NCBI RefSeq assembly: GCF_030317115.1
Contig: NZ_JASZYF010000022.1
Coordinates: forward strand, 35,747 to 99,746
DNA length: 64,000 nt
Direction: 5' to 3'
Source of the DNA: Variovorax gracilis
GTDB taxonomy: Bacteria; Pseudomonadota; Gammaproteobacteria; Burkholderiales; Burkholderiaceae_C
Below, in pieces: positions 56,908 through 64,000 of the stretch. The position numbers and the translations under genes were made by a program. The notes beneath the pieces were generated by a model, which was given only the letters and a program-made list of their open reading frames with translations, had not been told where the DNA came from and ran no database searches. Position 1 is the first letter of the stretch; each line of letters begins with the position of its first letter.

Positions 56908-59637
56908 CTACTCGAATCGGTTGTCCAGCGTGTTCAGCAGCCAGCCGCCGAGCCGGCTGCCGTTGGATTTCATCACCGGCACCTGGAAGGTGCTGCCGTT
57001 GAAGTTCAGCACGCCCACGCCCCACGGGCTTTCGACGAACACCTGGGCGCGGCCGGCCTGCGTCAGGTTGCCGTAAACACGGAACTCATTGTCGGCGGTG
57101 TTCAGCAGCCAGCCGCCGAAACGCATGCCGTTGGGTTGCAGCATTGGGCAGGTGAGCGCGCTGCCCGACCAGGCCAGCACGCCGATGCCCCACGGGCTGC
57201 CGATCAGCAACTCGTCGCGGCCGTCGCCGTCGAGGTCGACCGCGGCCCGCAGCCTATTGTCGAAGCTGTTCAGCAGCCAGCCGCCAAAGCGCGTGCCATT
57301 GGGCGCCATCATCAGCGGGGTCAGCGTGGCGCCGGACAGCTTCAGCAGGCCCAGGCCCCAGGGACTGGTGACGGCGAATTCGCTGCGCCCGTCGCGGTCG
57401 TAGTCGCCGGCGGGTCCGAACCAGTTGTCCGCCGTGTTCAGGAGCCAGCCGCCGAAGCGCGTGCCGTTGGGTTGCAGCATCGGGCAGGTGAGCGCGGTGC
57501 CCGACCAAGCCAGCATGCCGATGCCCCAGGGGCTGCTGACGACAATCTCGTCGCGCCCGTTGCCGTCGAAATCGCCCACCGGGCCGAACCGGTTGTCGGC
57601 GGTGTTCAGCAGCCAGCCGCCGAAGCGCGTGCCGTTGGGCGCCATCATCAGCGGGCTGAGCGTACCGCCCGCAAGCTTCAGGAGGCCGATGCCCCAAGGG
57701 CTGCGCACCATGATCTCATCGAGCCCGTCGCCGTCGAAGTCGCCCACCGGGCCGAACACGTTGTCGCCGGTGTTGAGCAGCCAGCCGCCGAAGCGCGTGC
57801 CGTTGGGTGCCATCATCAGCGCGCGGTAGCCGCTGCCGTAGCGGCGCAGCACGCCGATGCCCCAGGGACTGGTGACCAGCAGGTCGGTACGCGCGGCGGA
57901 CGCGAAACGTCCCCTGGCCGGAAAGCGGTTGTCCACGGTATTGAGCAGCCAGCCGCCGATGCGAGTGCCGTTAGCCGCCATCGCCAGGTGACTGATGCTG
58001 CCGCTGGCCGCCTTCAGGATGCCGATGCCCCAGGGGCTGGTCACCGGGATCTCGGCGCGGCCATCGGCGTCGAAGTCCGCGCGGCGGCTGGCGCGCTCGC
58101 TGGCGGTCTGTAGCGCGCGCATCACCGTGCGGAAGGCGTTGACGCGGCCGTAGCCGTAGTCGGTGTGGTGGCCCTGCGCGTTGTAAGCGACGCCGCCGAT
58201 CTTGTCGCAGGTGGCGCGCATCACGTCGCAGATTTCGTCGGCGCGCAGGTCGGGGTTCGCGGCGAGCGCCAGCGCGCCCACGCCCGCGGCCAGCGGCGCG
58301 GCAAAGCTGGTGCCGGTGGCAGTGCGCGTGCCGCCGCCCGAGCCGGTGCTGACGACGTTGACGCCGGGCGCCAGAAAGTCCAGCTGCGCACCGCGTGCGG
58401 AGTTGTCCTCCATGTCGTCGCGGCGCGAACGCCCCACCGCGATGACCATCGGGTGCGAGACCACCTGGTCCAGCGCGATATCGACGTTGTTGCCGTTGCT
58501 GCTGGCCCAGAAGATCGGCGTTCCGCGGCCGCGCCGGCCGCGGCGCGAGGCGAAGACGAGGGCGTTGTCCAGCACCGTGGTCAGCGCCCAGTTGGCGCCG
58601 TTCGGACCCAGGCTGGAAACGATGACGTCGGCACCCGCCGCAACGCTGGCCGTGGTCACCTCCAGCCGCGGGTCGGCCGCATAGGCCACCGCGCGCGCCA
58701 GCGTCGCCTGCGTGCCGACCTGGTCGCCGAGGGAGGCCACCAGCAGCAGCTCGCATTCCGGTGCCGAGCCGCAGCCGGCACGGCCGTTGTTGTGGCGTGC
58801 GCCAACCATGCCGGCGCAGAAAGTGCCGTGGTCGTTGTCCGGATAGCCGGTCAGCGTCTGCTGGAAGTTGCCCGTGGCATCGAAGAAGCCCGATTCGGCG
58901 GCGATGCCTGCAGCCAGGTCCGGGTGGGCGACGTCGAATCCGTTGTCGATGACTGCCACGCGCACGCCGCGGCCGAGCGTGAAGTCCCAGGCGCGCTCGG
59001 CGGCGATGTCGGCACCGGCCACACCGCCGCTGCCGCCGGCGTTGTTCAGGTGCCAGAGTTGGTTGTAGCTGGGGTCGGTGGGGCGCAGACGCTGGCCGAT
59101 GAACTCGATGAACTCTGGCTCGGCCGCCAGCGCGGTGCGGCTTTCCTGCAACTCGTTTGCCACGGCCATCGTGTCGACACCCACCGGAACCCGCACCTGG
59201 AATTGGTTGGGCGCGAAGCCGAGCTTGCGCACGACCTCAAGCTTGCGCTGCTTCAGAGTCCGCAGCACGGCCGGCTCCGACAGCTCCGCCGGGAACTGCA
59301 CGATCATCCCGCGGGTGTCAATCAGCAGGTGGCCGTCACGCTGCTGGTACACCTGCCCCGCATCGATGGCCTGCTGCGGCCGCGAGCGTGCCGCACGCGC
59401 GGTCGCTGTCAGGTCGGCTGAAGGGTGCACCAACGACCAACCCGCCGCCGACAATGCCGCCACTTCTTCGGCCGGAACCGGTTGGGCGAATACCGCCGCT
59501 TGGACGGGATCGACCGAGCTACCAATCGCGGCGCTGGCCACACCGGCGCGAGTCGCCGATTCAACGCGCACGCCGACCACCCCTTGGACCTCGTCCACCG
59601 GCACCCTCTGCCCGCGCCTGTAGAAGTAATTCGCCAT
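56908..59637 (-). CDS. S8 subtilisin-like protease with seven C-terminal FG-GAP-like repeats
   Basis: A 909-residue protein. Residues about 1-190 form a propeptide-like region without an obvious Sec signal. The catalytic triad is aspartate in VAVIDNGFDVAHPDL (about residue 230), histidine in DNDHGTFCAGMVGA (about residue 268) and serine in GTSFAAPLAAGVGAL (about residue 445). From residue 521 seven units of 56 residues follow, each with a DxDxDG-type calcium loop (DFDGDGRDEI), SPWGIG, PNGTRFGG and WLLNTxDN. The repeats resemble FG-GAP/VCBS propeller blades and suggest a seven-bladed ring. It may be exported by another route or act in the cytoplasm. The broken subtilase at 29 kb lacks such repeats. 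Confidence 0.93.
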   Translation of the reverse strand: MANYFYRRGQRVPVDEVQGVVGVRVESATRAGVASAAIGSSVDPVQAAVFAQPVPAEEVAALSAAGWSLVHPSADLTATARAARSRPQQAIDAGQVYQQRDGHLLIDTRGMIVQFPAELSEPAVLRTLKQRKLEVVRKLGFAPNQFQVRVPVGVDTMAVANELQESRTALAAEPEFIEFIGQRLRPTDPSYNQLWHLNNAGGSGGVAGADIAAERAWDFTLGRGVRVAVIDNGFDVAHPDLAAGIAAESGFFDATGNFQQTLTGYPDNDHGTFCAGMVGARHNNGRAGCGSAPECELLLVASLGDQVGTQATLARAVAYAADPRLEVTTASVAAGADVIVSSLGPNGANWALTTVLDNALVFASRRGRRGRGTPIFWASSNGNNVDIALDQVVSHPMVIAVGRSRRDDMEDNSARGAQLDFLAPGVNVVSTGSGGGTRTATGTSFAAPLAAGVGALALAANPDLRADEICDVMRATCDKIGGVAYNAQGHHTDYGYGRVNAFRTVMRALQTASERASRRADFDADGRAEIPVTSPWGIGILKAASGSISHLAMAANGTRIGGWLLNTVDNRFPARGRFASAARTDLLVTSPWGIGVLRRYGSGYRALMMAPNGTRFGGWLLNTGDNVFGPVGDFDGDGLDEIMVRSPWGIGLLKLAGGTLSPLMMAPNGTRFGGWLLNTADNRFGPVGDFDGNGRDEIVVSSPWGIGMLAWSGTALTCPMLQPNGTRFGGWLLNTADNWFGPAGDYDRDGRSEFAVTSPWGLGLLKLSGATLTPLMMAPNGTRFGGWLLNSFDNRLRAAVDLDGDGRDELLIGSPWGIGVLAWSGSALTCPMLQPNGMRFGGWLLNTADNEFRVYGNLTQAGRAQVFVESPWGVGVLNFNGSTFQVPVMKSNGSRLGGWLLNTLDNRFE
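56911..58077 (-). repeat. seven tandem 168-bp coding repeats in the S8 protease gene
   Basis: Six full 168-bp units (57070-58077) and a final 159-bp unit (56911-57069) encode the repeats of the S8 protease. The central units are near identical in the stretch encoding PNGTRFGGWLLNTADN, while the first and last are more diverged, as expected of a family that expanded by unequal recombination with continuing homogenisation of the middle units. Confidence 0.93.
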
Positions 59638-59947
59638 TTGATGCTCCTGTGCCTTTCACCGCTGATCGAGCCGCCAGACCAAGTCCGCCGGAAGGGTGCG
59701 TACACCTTTATCGCATCAAACCTCTGCGGGTGTACCTGTCCGTCGCCGCGCCAAGAGTCAAGTCAGAAGCCGAGCCGGGTCAATCGATCGGCGGGTTTTG
59801 GCCGCCAATTCTCTCGCGCGACGACTAGATCGAAGGCGCGGAAGCTTCCTCGTCGTCCATGTGTGTGTATCCGGATGGTCCTATGGGGCGCGGCTGCTTG
59901 CCTCCACTACATTGTGGACAAGCGCTGTGGCCCAGGAGCAGTGGTCA

Positions 59948-60031
59948 ATGCCGATCAACCAGAAGACGGCGAAGGCGCTCGGACTTACGATCCCGCAAAT
60001 TGTGCTGCTGCTCGCCCACGAGGTGATCAAA
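59948..60031 (+). pseudogene. C-terminal remnant of an ABC_sub_bind-type substrate-binding protein
   Basis: 28 codons read MPINQKTAKALGLTIPQIVL followed by LLAHEVIK. This matches the C-terminal end of PF04392 receptors, including INMKTAKALDITIPESVLVR in the intact gene at 32581-33564. The rest of the gene is absent. A similar 39-bp non-coding block follows in both places, so the segment looks like the end of a second, deleted locus. Confidence 0.7.
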
Positions 60032-60092
60032 GGAAGTGCTGCGCCTTGCGAACATCGGGGTACTGGCGAAAGACCGCTTCTGACGGGGAGTG

Positions 60093-60131
60093 CCTGTTCG
60101 AAATATTCGCCGATAGCAGACCTTGGCCAAC
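60093..60131 (+). repeat. 39-bp sequence shared with 32453-32491 (copy B)
   Basis: Matches copy A at 34 of 39 positions; the core CGCCGATAGCAG and CCTTGGCCAAC are identical. It is 61 bases after the end of the substrate-binding protein remnant. Sequence beyond the block diverges from copy A. Confidence 0.65.
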
Positions 60132-60297
60132 CGAGTCATGGCGCTTCGAAGGTCAGCTATCAGGTACCGACGTGAACCGGTGCTCGCGGCCACGAGTCGT
60201 CGGTCGCCGTTAGCGCCAGGAGCAGTCACTCGACAGCACGCTCAACCCAAGGTGGACGTTCTGGATGCCACCCCCGCGTCGCGCGTCGACAACCATG

Positions 60298-61677
60298 CTA
60301 CGGCTGGATATTTTGGTTCATGTGGAACAGATTGCTCGGGTCGTACTTGCGCTTGATCGACGCCAGCTTGTCGTAATGCGGTCCGAAATTGTCCTTGACC
60401 CGGCCCTGGTCGTCCTCGGCCATGAAGTTGATGTATCCGCCTGCCTGCGAGTGGGGCTCCAGGGCTTTGTAGTAGTCCTTCACCCAATTGGTGTTCCTGG
60501 CGTTGTCAGCGGGATCCGGCCACATCCCAGCGATCACGGTCGCGAAGCTCGCGTCGCGATGGCCCCATGCGGTCGCGTCCGGCTTCACCCGGTGGCAGGC
60601 TCCGTTAATCGGGTAGATGTGCATCGTGGAGTTCACAACCGGCACCTGCGGCCCGAACCGGGCATGGGCCTCGATCGCGCCATCCGTCAACTCGGTGGCG
60701 AATGAGGCCTTCCAGTAGTGCTGCAGGCCCGGAGGCAGCAGCGCATCGAAAAGGCCGTTGATCACGTAGTACGGCATCGGCGCGACCATCTCCGCAACGA
60801 CCGGCGCCGCGCCGCGTATCTTCGCGAATTCCGCGTCGGCCTTGTCCATCGGTCCGGCCCAACAAGAGACGATAGCAATGAACGTCTTGCCATGGTCCTC
60901 TGTTTTGATGAAGGGCAGTGGCGGGGCGATCTGGAACGCTGGAAACAGCCCCATTTCCTCCGGCGCCTTCGCCACATAGTCGCGGTAGAACTGCAACACC
61001 TCGCGCACCTTTTCGATCGGATAGAAGAAAATGCCTGCCGTAATGTCCTTGACCGGGTGCAGCTGGTACTCGAACGAGGTCACCACGCCGAAGTTCCCGC
61101 CTCCGCCGCGGATCGCCCAGAAGAGATCCTCGTTCTCCGCGGCACTGGCCACGCGGAACTGTCCGTCCGCCGTTACGAGATCCGCCGAGAGCAGGTTGTC
61201 GAGCGATAGCCCGAACCCGCGCGTGAGGTAGCCGATGCCGCCGCCAAGCGTCAGCCCGGCGATGCCGGTCGAGCCGATGATTCCACCGGTCGTCGCCAAG
61301 CCGAACGGGTACGTCGCGTGATTGAAGTCGGCCCACAGGGTCCCGCCGCCTGCCCGCGCCGTCTTACGATTCGGATCGATCCGCACGCCTTTCATCTGCG
61401 AGAGGTCGATCACGACGCCACCGTCGCACGTCCCGAAGCCAGGAACGCTGTGCGACCCGCCGCGCACCGACAGATCGAGGCCGTTCTCGCGCGCATAGTC
61501 GACCCCGGCCATCACGTCGCCAACGTCGACCGCACGGATCACGACCGAGGGCCGTCGATCGATCATTCCGTTGTAGACCTTGCGCGCCCCTTCGTAGCCG
61601 TCGTCGGTCGGAGTAATCACCTGCCCGCGAGCGCGCTCCCGAACATTGTCGATCGTCGGCTTGGCCATCGTTGTCAT
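60298..61677 (-). CDS. FAD-binding oxidoreductase, berberine-bridge-enzyme type
   Basis: A 459-residue flavin oxidase. The FAD domain contains DLSVRGGSHSVPGFGTCDGG, in which the histidine is the usual site of covalent flavin attachment, and GGIGYLTRGFGLSLDNLLSADLV. The C-terminal BBE-like segment reads NFGPHYDKLASIKRKYDPSN followed by LFHMNQNI, as in 6-hydroxy-D-nicotine oxidase-like enzymes. The start at 61677 has GGAGGTG six bases upstream. The protein has no signal, so it is probably cytoplasmic. Such enzymes oxidise alcohols, sugars or amines with oxygen. No pathway partner is adjacent. Confidence 0.93.
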   Translation of the reverse strand: MTTMAKPTIDNVRERARGQVITPTDDGYEGARKVYNGMIDRRPSVVIRAVDVGDVMAGVDYARENGLDLSVRGGSHSVPGFGTCDGGVVIDLSQMKGVRIDPNRKTARAGGGTLWADFNHATYPFGLATTGGIIGSTGIAGLTLGGGIGYLTRGFGLSLDNLLSADLVTADGQFRVASAAENEDLFWAIRGGGGNFGVVTSFEYQLHPVKDITAGIFFYPIEKVREVLQFYRDYVAKAPEEMGLFPAFQIAPPLPFIKTEDHGKTFIAIVSCWAGPMDKADAEFAKIRGAAPVVAEMVAPMPYYVINGLFDALLPPGLQHYWKASFATELTDGAIEAHARFGPQVPVVNSTMHIYPINGACHRVKPDATAWGHRDASFATVIAGMWPDPADNARNTNWVKDYYKALEPHSQAGGYINFMAEDDQGRVKDNFGPHYDKLASIKRKYDPSNLFHMNQNIQP

Positions 61678-62021
61678 CGCCGCACCTCCGTTTCTGTTGC
61701 AAAACTCGGGCAAACAATATGCGCCCGATGAGAAGCGCAGTCAATGACGCAGTTCGGGCCGGCGTGGCGCGCAATCTCTGCGAACACCCGCTGCTCTTCG
61801 GCGGACAAGAGAGCTGTCGTTTGTCGCAGCACGTGCGCCAACCACGAAATCCGCTCCACCTCGCGCCGGAGTGGAGCGCATGCGCGTTTGGTGAAGAGCG
61901 ACGCCTCCAAGACCGTGCTGAGGGGGCAAGGTCCTACGCATTGGTGCTGAAGCTACTGCCAACTGGCGCGGACGAGCACTCGGGCAGCGGCGGAACGAAT
62001 TGAGGACGGGGACAGCCAGGC
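61678..62021. other. intergenic stretch, possible regulator relic
   Basis: About 340 bp between the oxidase start and the MBL hydrolase stop. A minus-strand reading near 61760-61880 (EVERISWLAHVLRQTTALLS, then AEEQRVFAEIARHAG) is reminiscent of the C-terminal helix of MarR proteins but too short and frame-broken to call. The oxidase promoter must lie here. Confidence 0.4.
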
Positions 62022-62813
62022 TCACCACTTGTTGCGGAGCTCGCGAAGCTTGAGGAACACGGTCTTCGGATCCGGGTTCTCGGGCAGGTCGGAAAAGACT
62101 TCGCGAAGCGCCGCAATAAGGCTCGGGCTGGACAGGCGCAAGAAGGTGTTGATCTGCTTCTCTTCTTGCAGCGTCGTGACGCGGGCACGCGCCGGGTCTT
62201 GCCCCGCCACGTCGGGCAACAAGGCCCTGGCGGCCACGTTATCGGGCTCGCGCGCGAGAGTGAAGCGCAGGTTGTTCTCGATGTAGTCGTGACCCGGGTA
62301 GACGCGCGTATCGGCGGGCAGTCTCGCGAGTTGCTCGACGAAGGTGGCGTACAGCTCTTCCGGATTGCCGCCGTTGTGGCAGTTGCCCGCCCCCGCATTG
62401 AAAAGCGTGTCGCCGGAGAACAGCGCCGGGTTGTCCGTGTGGGAGCGCAGGCAGATGTGGCACATCGTGTGGCCGGGCGTGTCCATGCACTCGAGCTCGA
62501 CGGTCTTGCCGACCTTGATCACGTCGCCGGCCTCGACGCCTCGATCCACGCCGGAGATGCGAGAGCCCGACTTGTAGTGCGCGATCACCTTGGCGCCGGT
62601 CGCTGCGACGACGGCCGCATTGCCGCCGGTGTGATCGTGGTGCTCGTGCGTGTTAAGGATCTGCGTGATCTCCCAGCCCTTGGCCTTGGCGGCGGCCAGG
62701 CACTTCTGGTGGTCCAGCGGATCGATGGCGAGCGCCTCGCCGCTCTCGGGGCAAACGATCAGGTAGTTGAAGTTGCGGTATGCGTTGCCGGTCCAGATGC
62801 GCTCGACGATCAT
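62022..62813 (-). CDS. hydroxyacylglutathione hydrolase-like metallo-beta-lactamase-fold protein
   Basis: A 263-residue MBL-fold hydrolase of glyoxalase II type. Metal ligands are seen in NTHEHHDHTGG (about residues 54-64), CMDTPGHTMCH (histidine about 113), the aspartate in LFSGDTLFNAGAG (about 138) and YPGHDYIENNLRF (histidine about 180). The C-terminal substrate-domain helix matches GloB proteins. It hydrolyses S-lactoylglutathione or related thioesters. The start at 62813 is chosen over an unrelated N-terminal extension. A VOC-fold protein gene lies 73 bp upstream on the same strand, so a glyoxalase-like pair is possible. Confidence 0.9.
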   Translation of the reverse strand: MIVERIWTGNAYRNFNYLIVCPESGEALAIDPLDHQKCLAAAKAKGWEITQILNTHEHHDHTGGNAAVVAATGAKVIAHYKSGSRISGVDRGVEAGDVIKVGKTVELECMDTPGHTMCHICLRSHTDNPALFSGDTLFNAGAGNCHNGGNPEELYATFVEQLARLPADTRVYPGHDYIENNLRFTLAREPDNVAARALLPDVAGQDPARARVTTLQEEKQINTFLRLSSPSLIAALREVFSDLPENPDPKTVFLKLRELRNKW

Positions 62814-62886
62814 GGGTGGCTCCAGGTGCCCGGGGTCAAGCTGGAAGCATAGCGCCCGCGGCTCAGGCTTGCATCGGCTGAGCGCC

Positions 62887-63372
62887 TCACCCCTTCGCCT
62901 TGGCGGCCGTCCAACGCTGCAGCGCGTCGCGCGCGCCATTGGTCGCCGGGTCCATCAAGGCATCGTGGCTGGCACGCTTGGCGCACAACTCGATCACGTA
63001 GCCGTTGGGATCTCGGAAGTAGATGGAGTCGATGAAGCCGTGGTTCGAAACACCGCGCGTCTCGATGCCCTGCGACTTGCCCTTTGCCAACATGTCGGCC
63101 AGCACCGGCGCATCGACCTCCAGTGCGATGTGCAGATCGAAGTCATGCTGGGGCTTGAAGTCGAAGGGCATGTCGGGCGCCTCGAAGAAGGCCAGGTGTG
63201 AGCCGTCATCGAGCCGATAGAAGGTATGCAGCACGTTGGTCGCGCGGCCGGTCTTGGTCTCGCGGATCTCCAGGGTGCCGACCAGGGGCAAGCCCAGGAA
63301 GTCCTCATAGAAGGCGCGAGTCTGTTCGGAATTGCGGCAGCGGTAGGCGTTGTGGTGCAGTTTGCGGATCAT
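62887..63372 (-). CDS. VOC family (glyoxalase/bleomycin resistance-type) protein
   Basis: A 161-residue VOC protein. Two beta-alpha-beta-beta-beta units are recognisable: MIRKLHHNAYRCRNSEQTRAFYEDFLGLPL with the metal-site H-H-N-A-Y start, and FDLHIALEVDAPVLADML followed by HGFIDSIYFRDPNGYVIELC, with a metal-binding glutamate near residue 135. It resembles dioxygenase- or glyoxalase-I-like VOC proteins. Its place beside a glyoxalase-II-type hydrolase suggests glyoxal or thioester metabolism. The start is the ATG at 63372. Confidence 0.9.
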   Translation of the reverse strand: MIRKLHHNAYRCRNSEQTRAFYEDFLGLPLVGTLEIRETKTGRATNVLHTFYRLDDGSHLAFFEAPDMPFDFKPQHDFDLHIALEVDAPVLADMLAKGKSQGIETRGVSNHGFIDSIYFRDPNGYVIELCAKRASHDALMDPATNGARDALQRWTAAKAKG

Positions 63373-63970
63373 GGCAAGCGCTCCTATGGTCTGGGCTTCT
63401 CCTCGGCGGAAAACCTGCGGCAGCGGGTGGACACGATGATCTTTGGGCCCGCCACCCACAAGAGGGTGAACCCGGTCCATTGAACCTGATTGGCGAACTT
63501 GAGCTGCGACGAGCGGCGTCGAAGTGTTCCGAAAGCTCGGCGATTACATGGCAGCGCCCGAAGAGAAAGGCATCGACAAGCTCCACGACGCGTATGGCAA
63601 GGCGATCAATCAGCACACCACGCGGCAGCATTCGAACGTCGACTTCCCAATGCCGCGACCTGGCGTTCAGGGCCCGAACTCCCATTTCCATGCCGAACAA
63701 AGCGGTCGTTCGATACTTTGAGGGCTCGGTCGCCAGAGGGCAACCAGGGGACTATGACTGCAATACCTTGAGACCGGCAGTTGACACCAAGGCGACCTTC
63801 GCTGTTGAGCGACCGGTGTTGACCCCACAGCGTGAATTCACCCTGCGGCACGGAAGGACCGCAAACGCTGCACTCCGGCGGCTCAGTTCGGCCAATTCTG
63901 TTGAAAAACTCCCTAGAAATTTGACCCGTCTCGACTATGTTGGATGCATCTCACCGAGGAGTGCATCGAC
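63373..63970. other. mostly non-coding stretch with a possible short relic
   Basis: About 600 bp after the VOC gene start. A 65-codon plus-strand reading from a GTG at 63524 (VFRKLGDYMAAPEEKGIDKL, then HDAYGKAINQHTT) is protein-like for its first 35 residues, but I do not recognise it and the upstream frame has a stop, so it may be a gene end. Later sequence near 63890-63930 drops in GC. Confidence 0.45.
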
Positions 63971-64000
63971 ATGATGGGTCATCAAGGCGGCGTGCAAGAC
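63971..64000 (+). CDS. possible transposase start at the window edge (partial)
   Basis: Ten codons, MMGHQGGVQD, follow an AT-richer leader containing TTCTGTTGAAAAACTCC. The MMG..Q start and this leader are reminiscent of IS5/IS1182-like transposase genes. Only the first 30 bases are in the window, so this is a weak call. Confidence 0.3.
   Translation, partial: MMGHQGGVQD

Larger units (their letters stand above)
59638..60297. other. gene-poor stretch with relics
   Basis: About 660 bp between the S8 protease start and the berberine-type oxidase stop. It holds a relic of an ABC substrate-binding protein (59948-60031) and the shared 39-bp block (60093-60131), described separately. The first 300 bp should contain the protease promoter. 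Beyond that no gene is supported. Confidence 0.6.

Noticed and set aside
56911..58077. Regular 168-bp repeats that might suggest a CRISPR or satellite array
   Set aside because: The units are in frame, encode a 56-residue protein repeat and have no spacers.
58165..59421. 418-codon plus-strand frame opposite the S8 protease
   Set aside because: Shadow of the protease gene; composition is His/Gly/Arg-rich and has no domains.
1..64000. tRNA, rRNA and CRISPR features
   Set aside because: No cloverleaf-like gene ends, ribosomal RNA sequence or short direct repeats with spacers were seen by eye.

Overview
The window looks like chromosomal DNA of a GC-rich betaproteobacterium of the Burkholderiales, most likely Comamonadaceae and Variovorax-like. 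The reasons are four Bug-type periplasmic receptors, a strong G/C bias at third codon positions, the mix of LysR, LacI, AraC and Lrp regulators beside small catabolic operons, and family-typical intergenic sequence. This placement is inference from style. No rRNA, tRNA or CRISPR array was seen.

Layout. 1-4.9 kb: a minus-strand operon (HisD-family dehydrogenase, SDR, LacI regulator, 3-hydroxyacyl-CoA-dehydrogenase-like enzyme) joined by ATGA overlaps, with two LacI-type operator palindromes in front and a partial Bug receptor behind. 5-7.2 kb: an AraC regulator divergent from a methyltransferase, plus a small hypothetical protein. 7.5-19.1 kb: a long minus-strand block that reads as amine or amino-acid catabolism: aldehyde dehydrogenase, HAD hydrolase, FAD amine oxidase, peptide/opine-type ABC importer, tartrate/isopropylmalate-type dehydrogenase and succinate-semialdehyde dehydrogenase. 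19.3-26.3 kb, plus strand: double-GNAT protein, hydroxyacid reductase, class III aminotransferase, Lrp regulator and a three-subunit opine-oxidase/D-hydroxyproline-dehydrogenase-like enzyme. 26.3-28.7 kb: cupin, M20 amidohydrolase and HAD hydrolase.

28.8-33.6 kb is accessory and partly decayed: a broken subtilase, an XRE-like remnant, a secreted repeat protein, a lipoprotein, RidA, a tyrosine-phosphatase remnant and an ABC substrate-binding protein. 33.6-40.5 kb holds a GNAT protein, an alpha/beta hydrolase and then the most unusual locus: a hypothetical protein, a short PhaE-like subunit, a class III PHA synthase and a CYP102-type P450-reductase fusion in one operon. 40.5-44.1 kb: Bug receptor, soluble GAF-GAF histidine kinase and ICMT-like membrane methyltransferase. 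44.2-45.4 kb is a scar of three truncated genes.

45.5-48.2 kb: a lipase operon and a cupin pseudogene. 48.4-56.7 kb: two Bug-linked catabolic units, each with a LysR regulator; the second carries class II aldolase, MaoC hydratase and CaiB-type CoA transferase. 56.9-59.6 kb: a subtilase with seven 56-residue C-terminal repeats. 59.6-64 kb: a receptor-gene remnant sharing a 39-bp sequence with the 32 kb locus, a berberine-bridge-type FAD oxidase, a glyoxalase-II-like hydrolase, a VOC protein and possibly the edge of an insertion sequence.

Taken together, this is a catabolic region of uptake receptors with linked oxidation, CoA-activation and regulatory genes, interrupted by patches of gene decay at about 29-32.5, 44-45.4, 47.7-48.2 and 59.6-60.3 kb.
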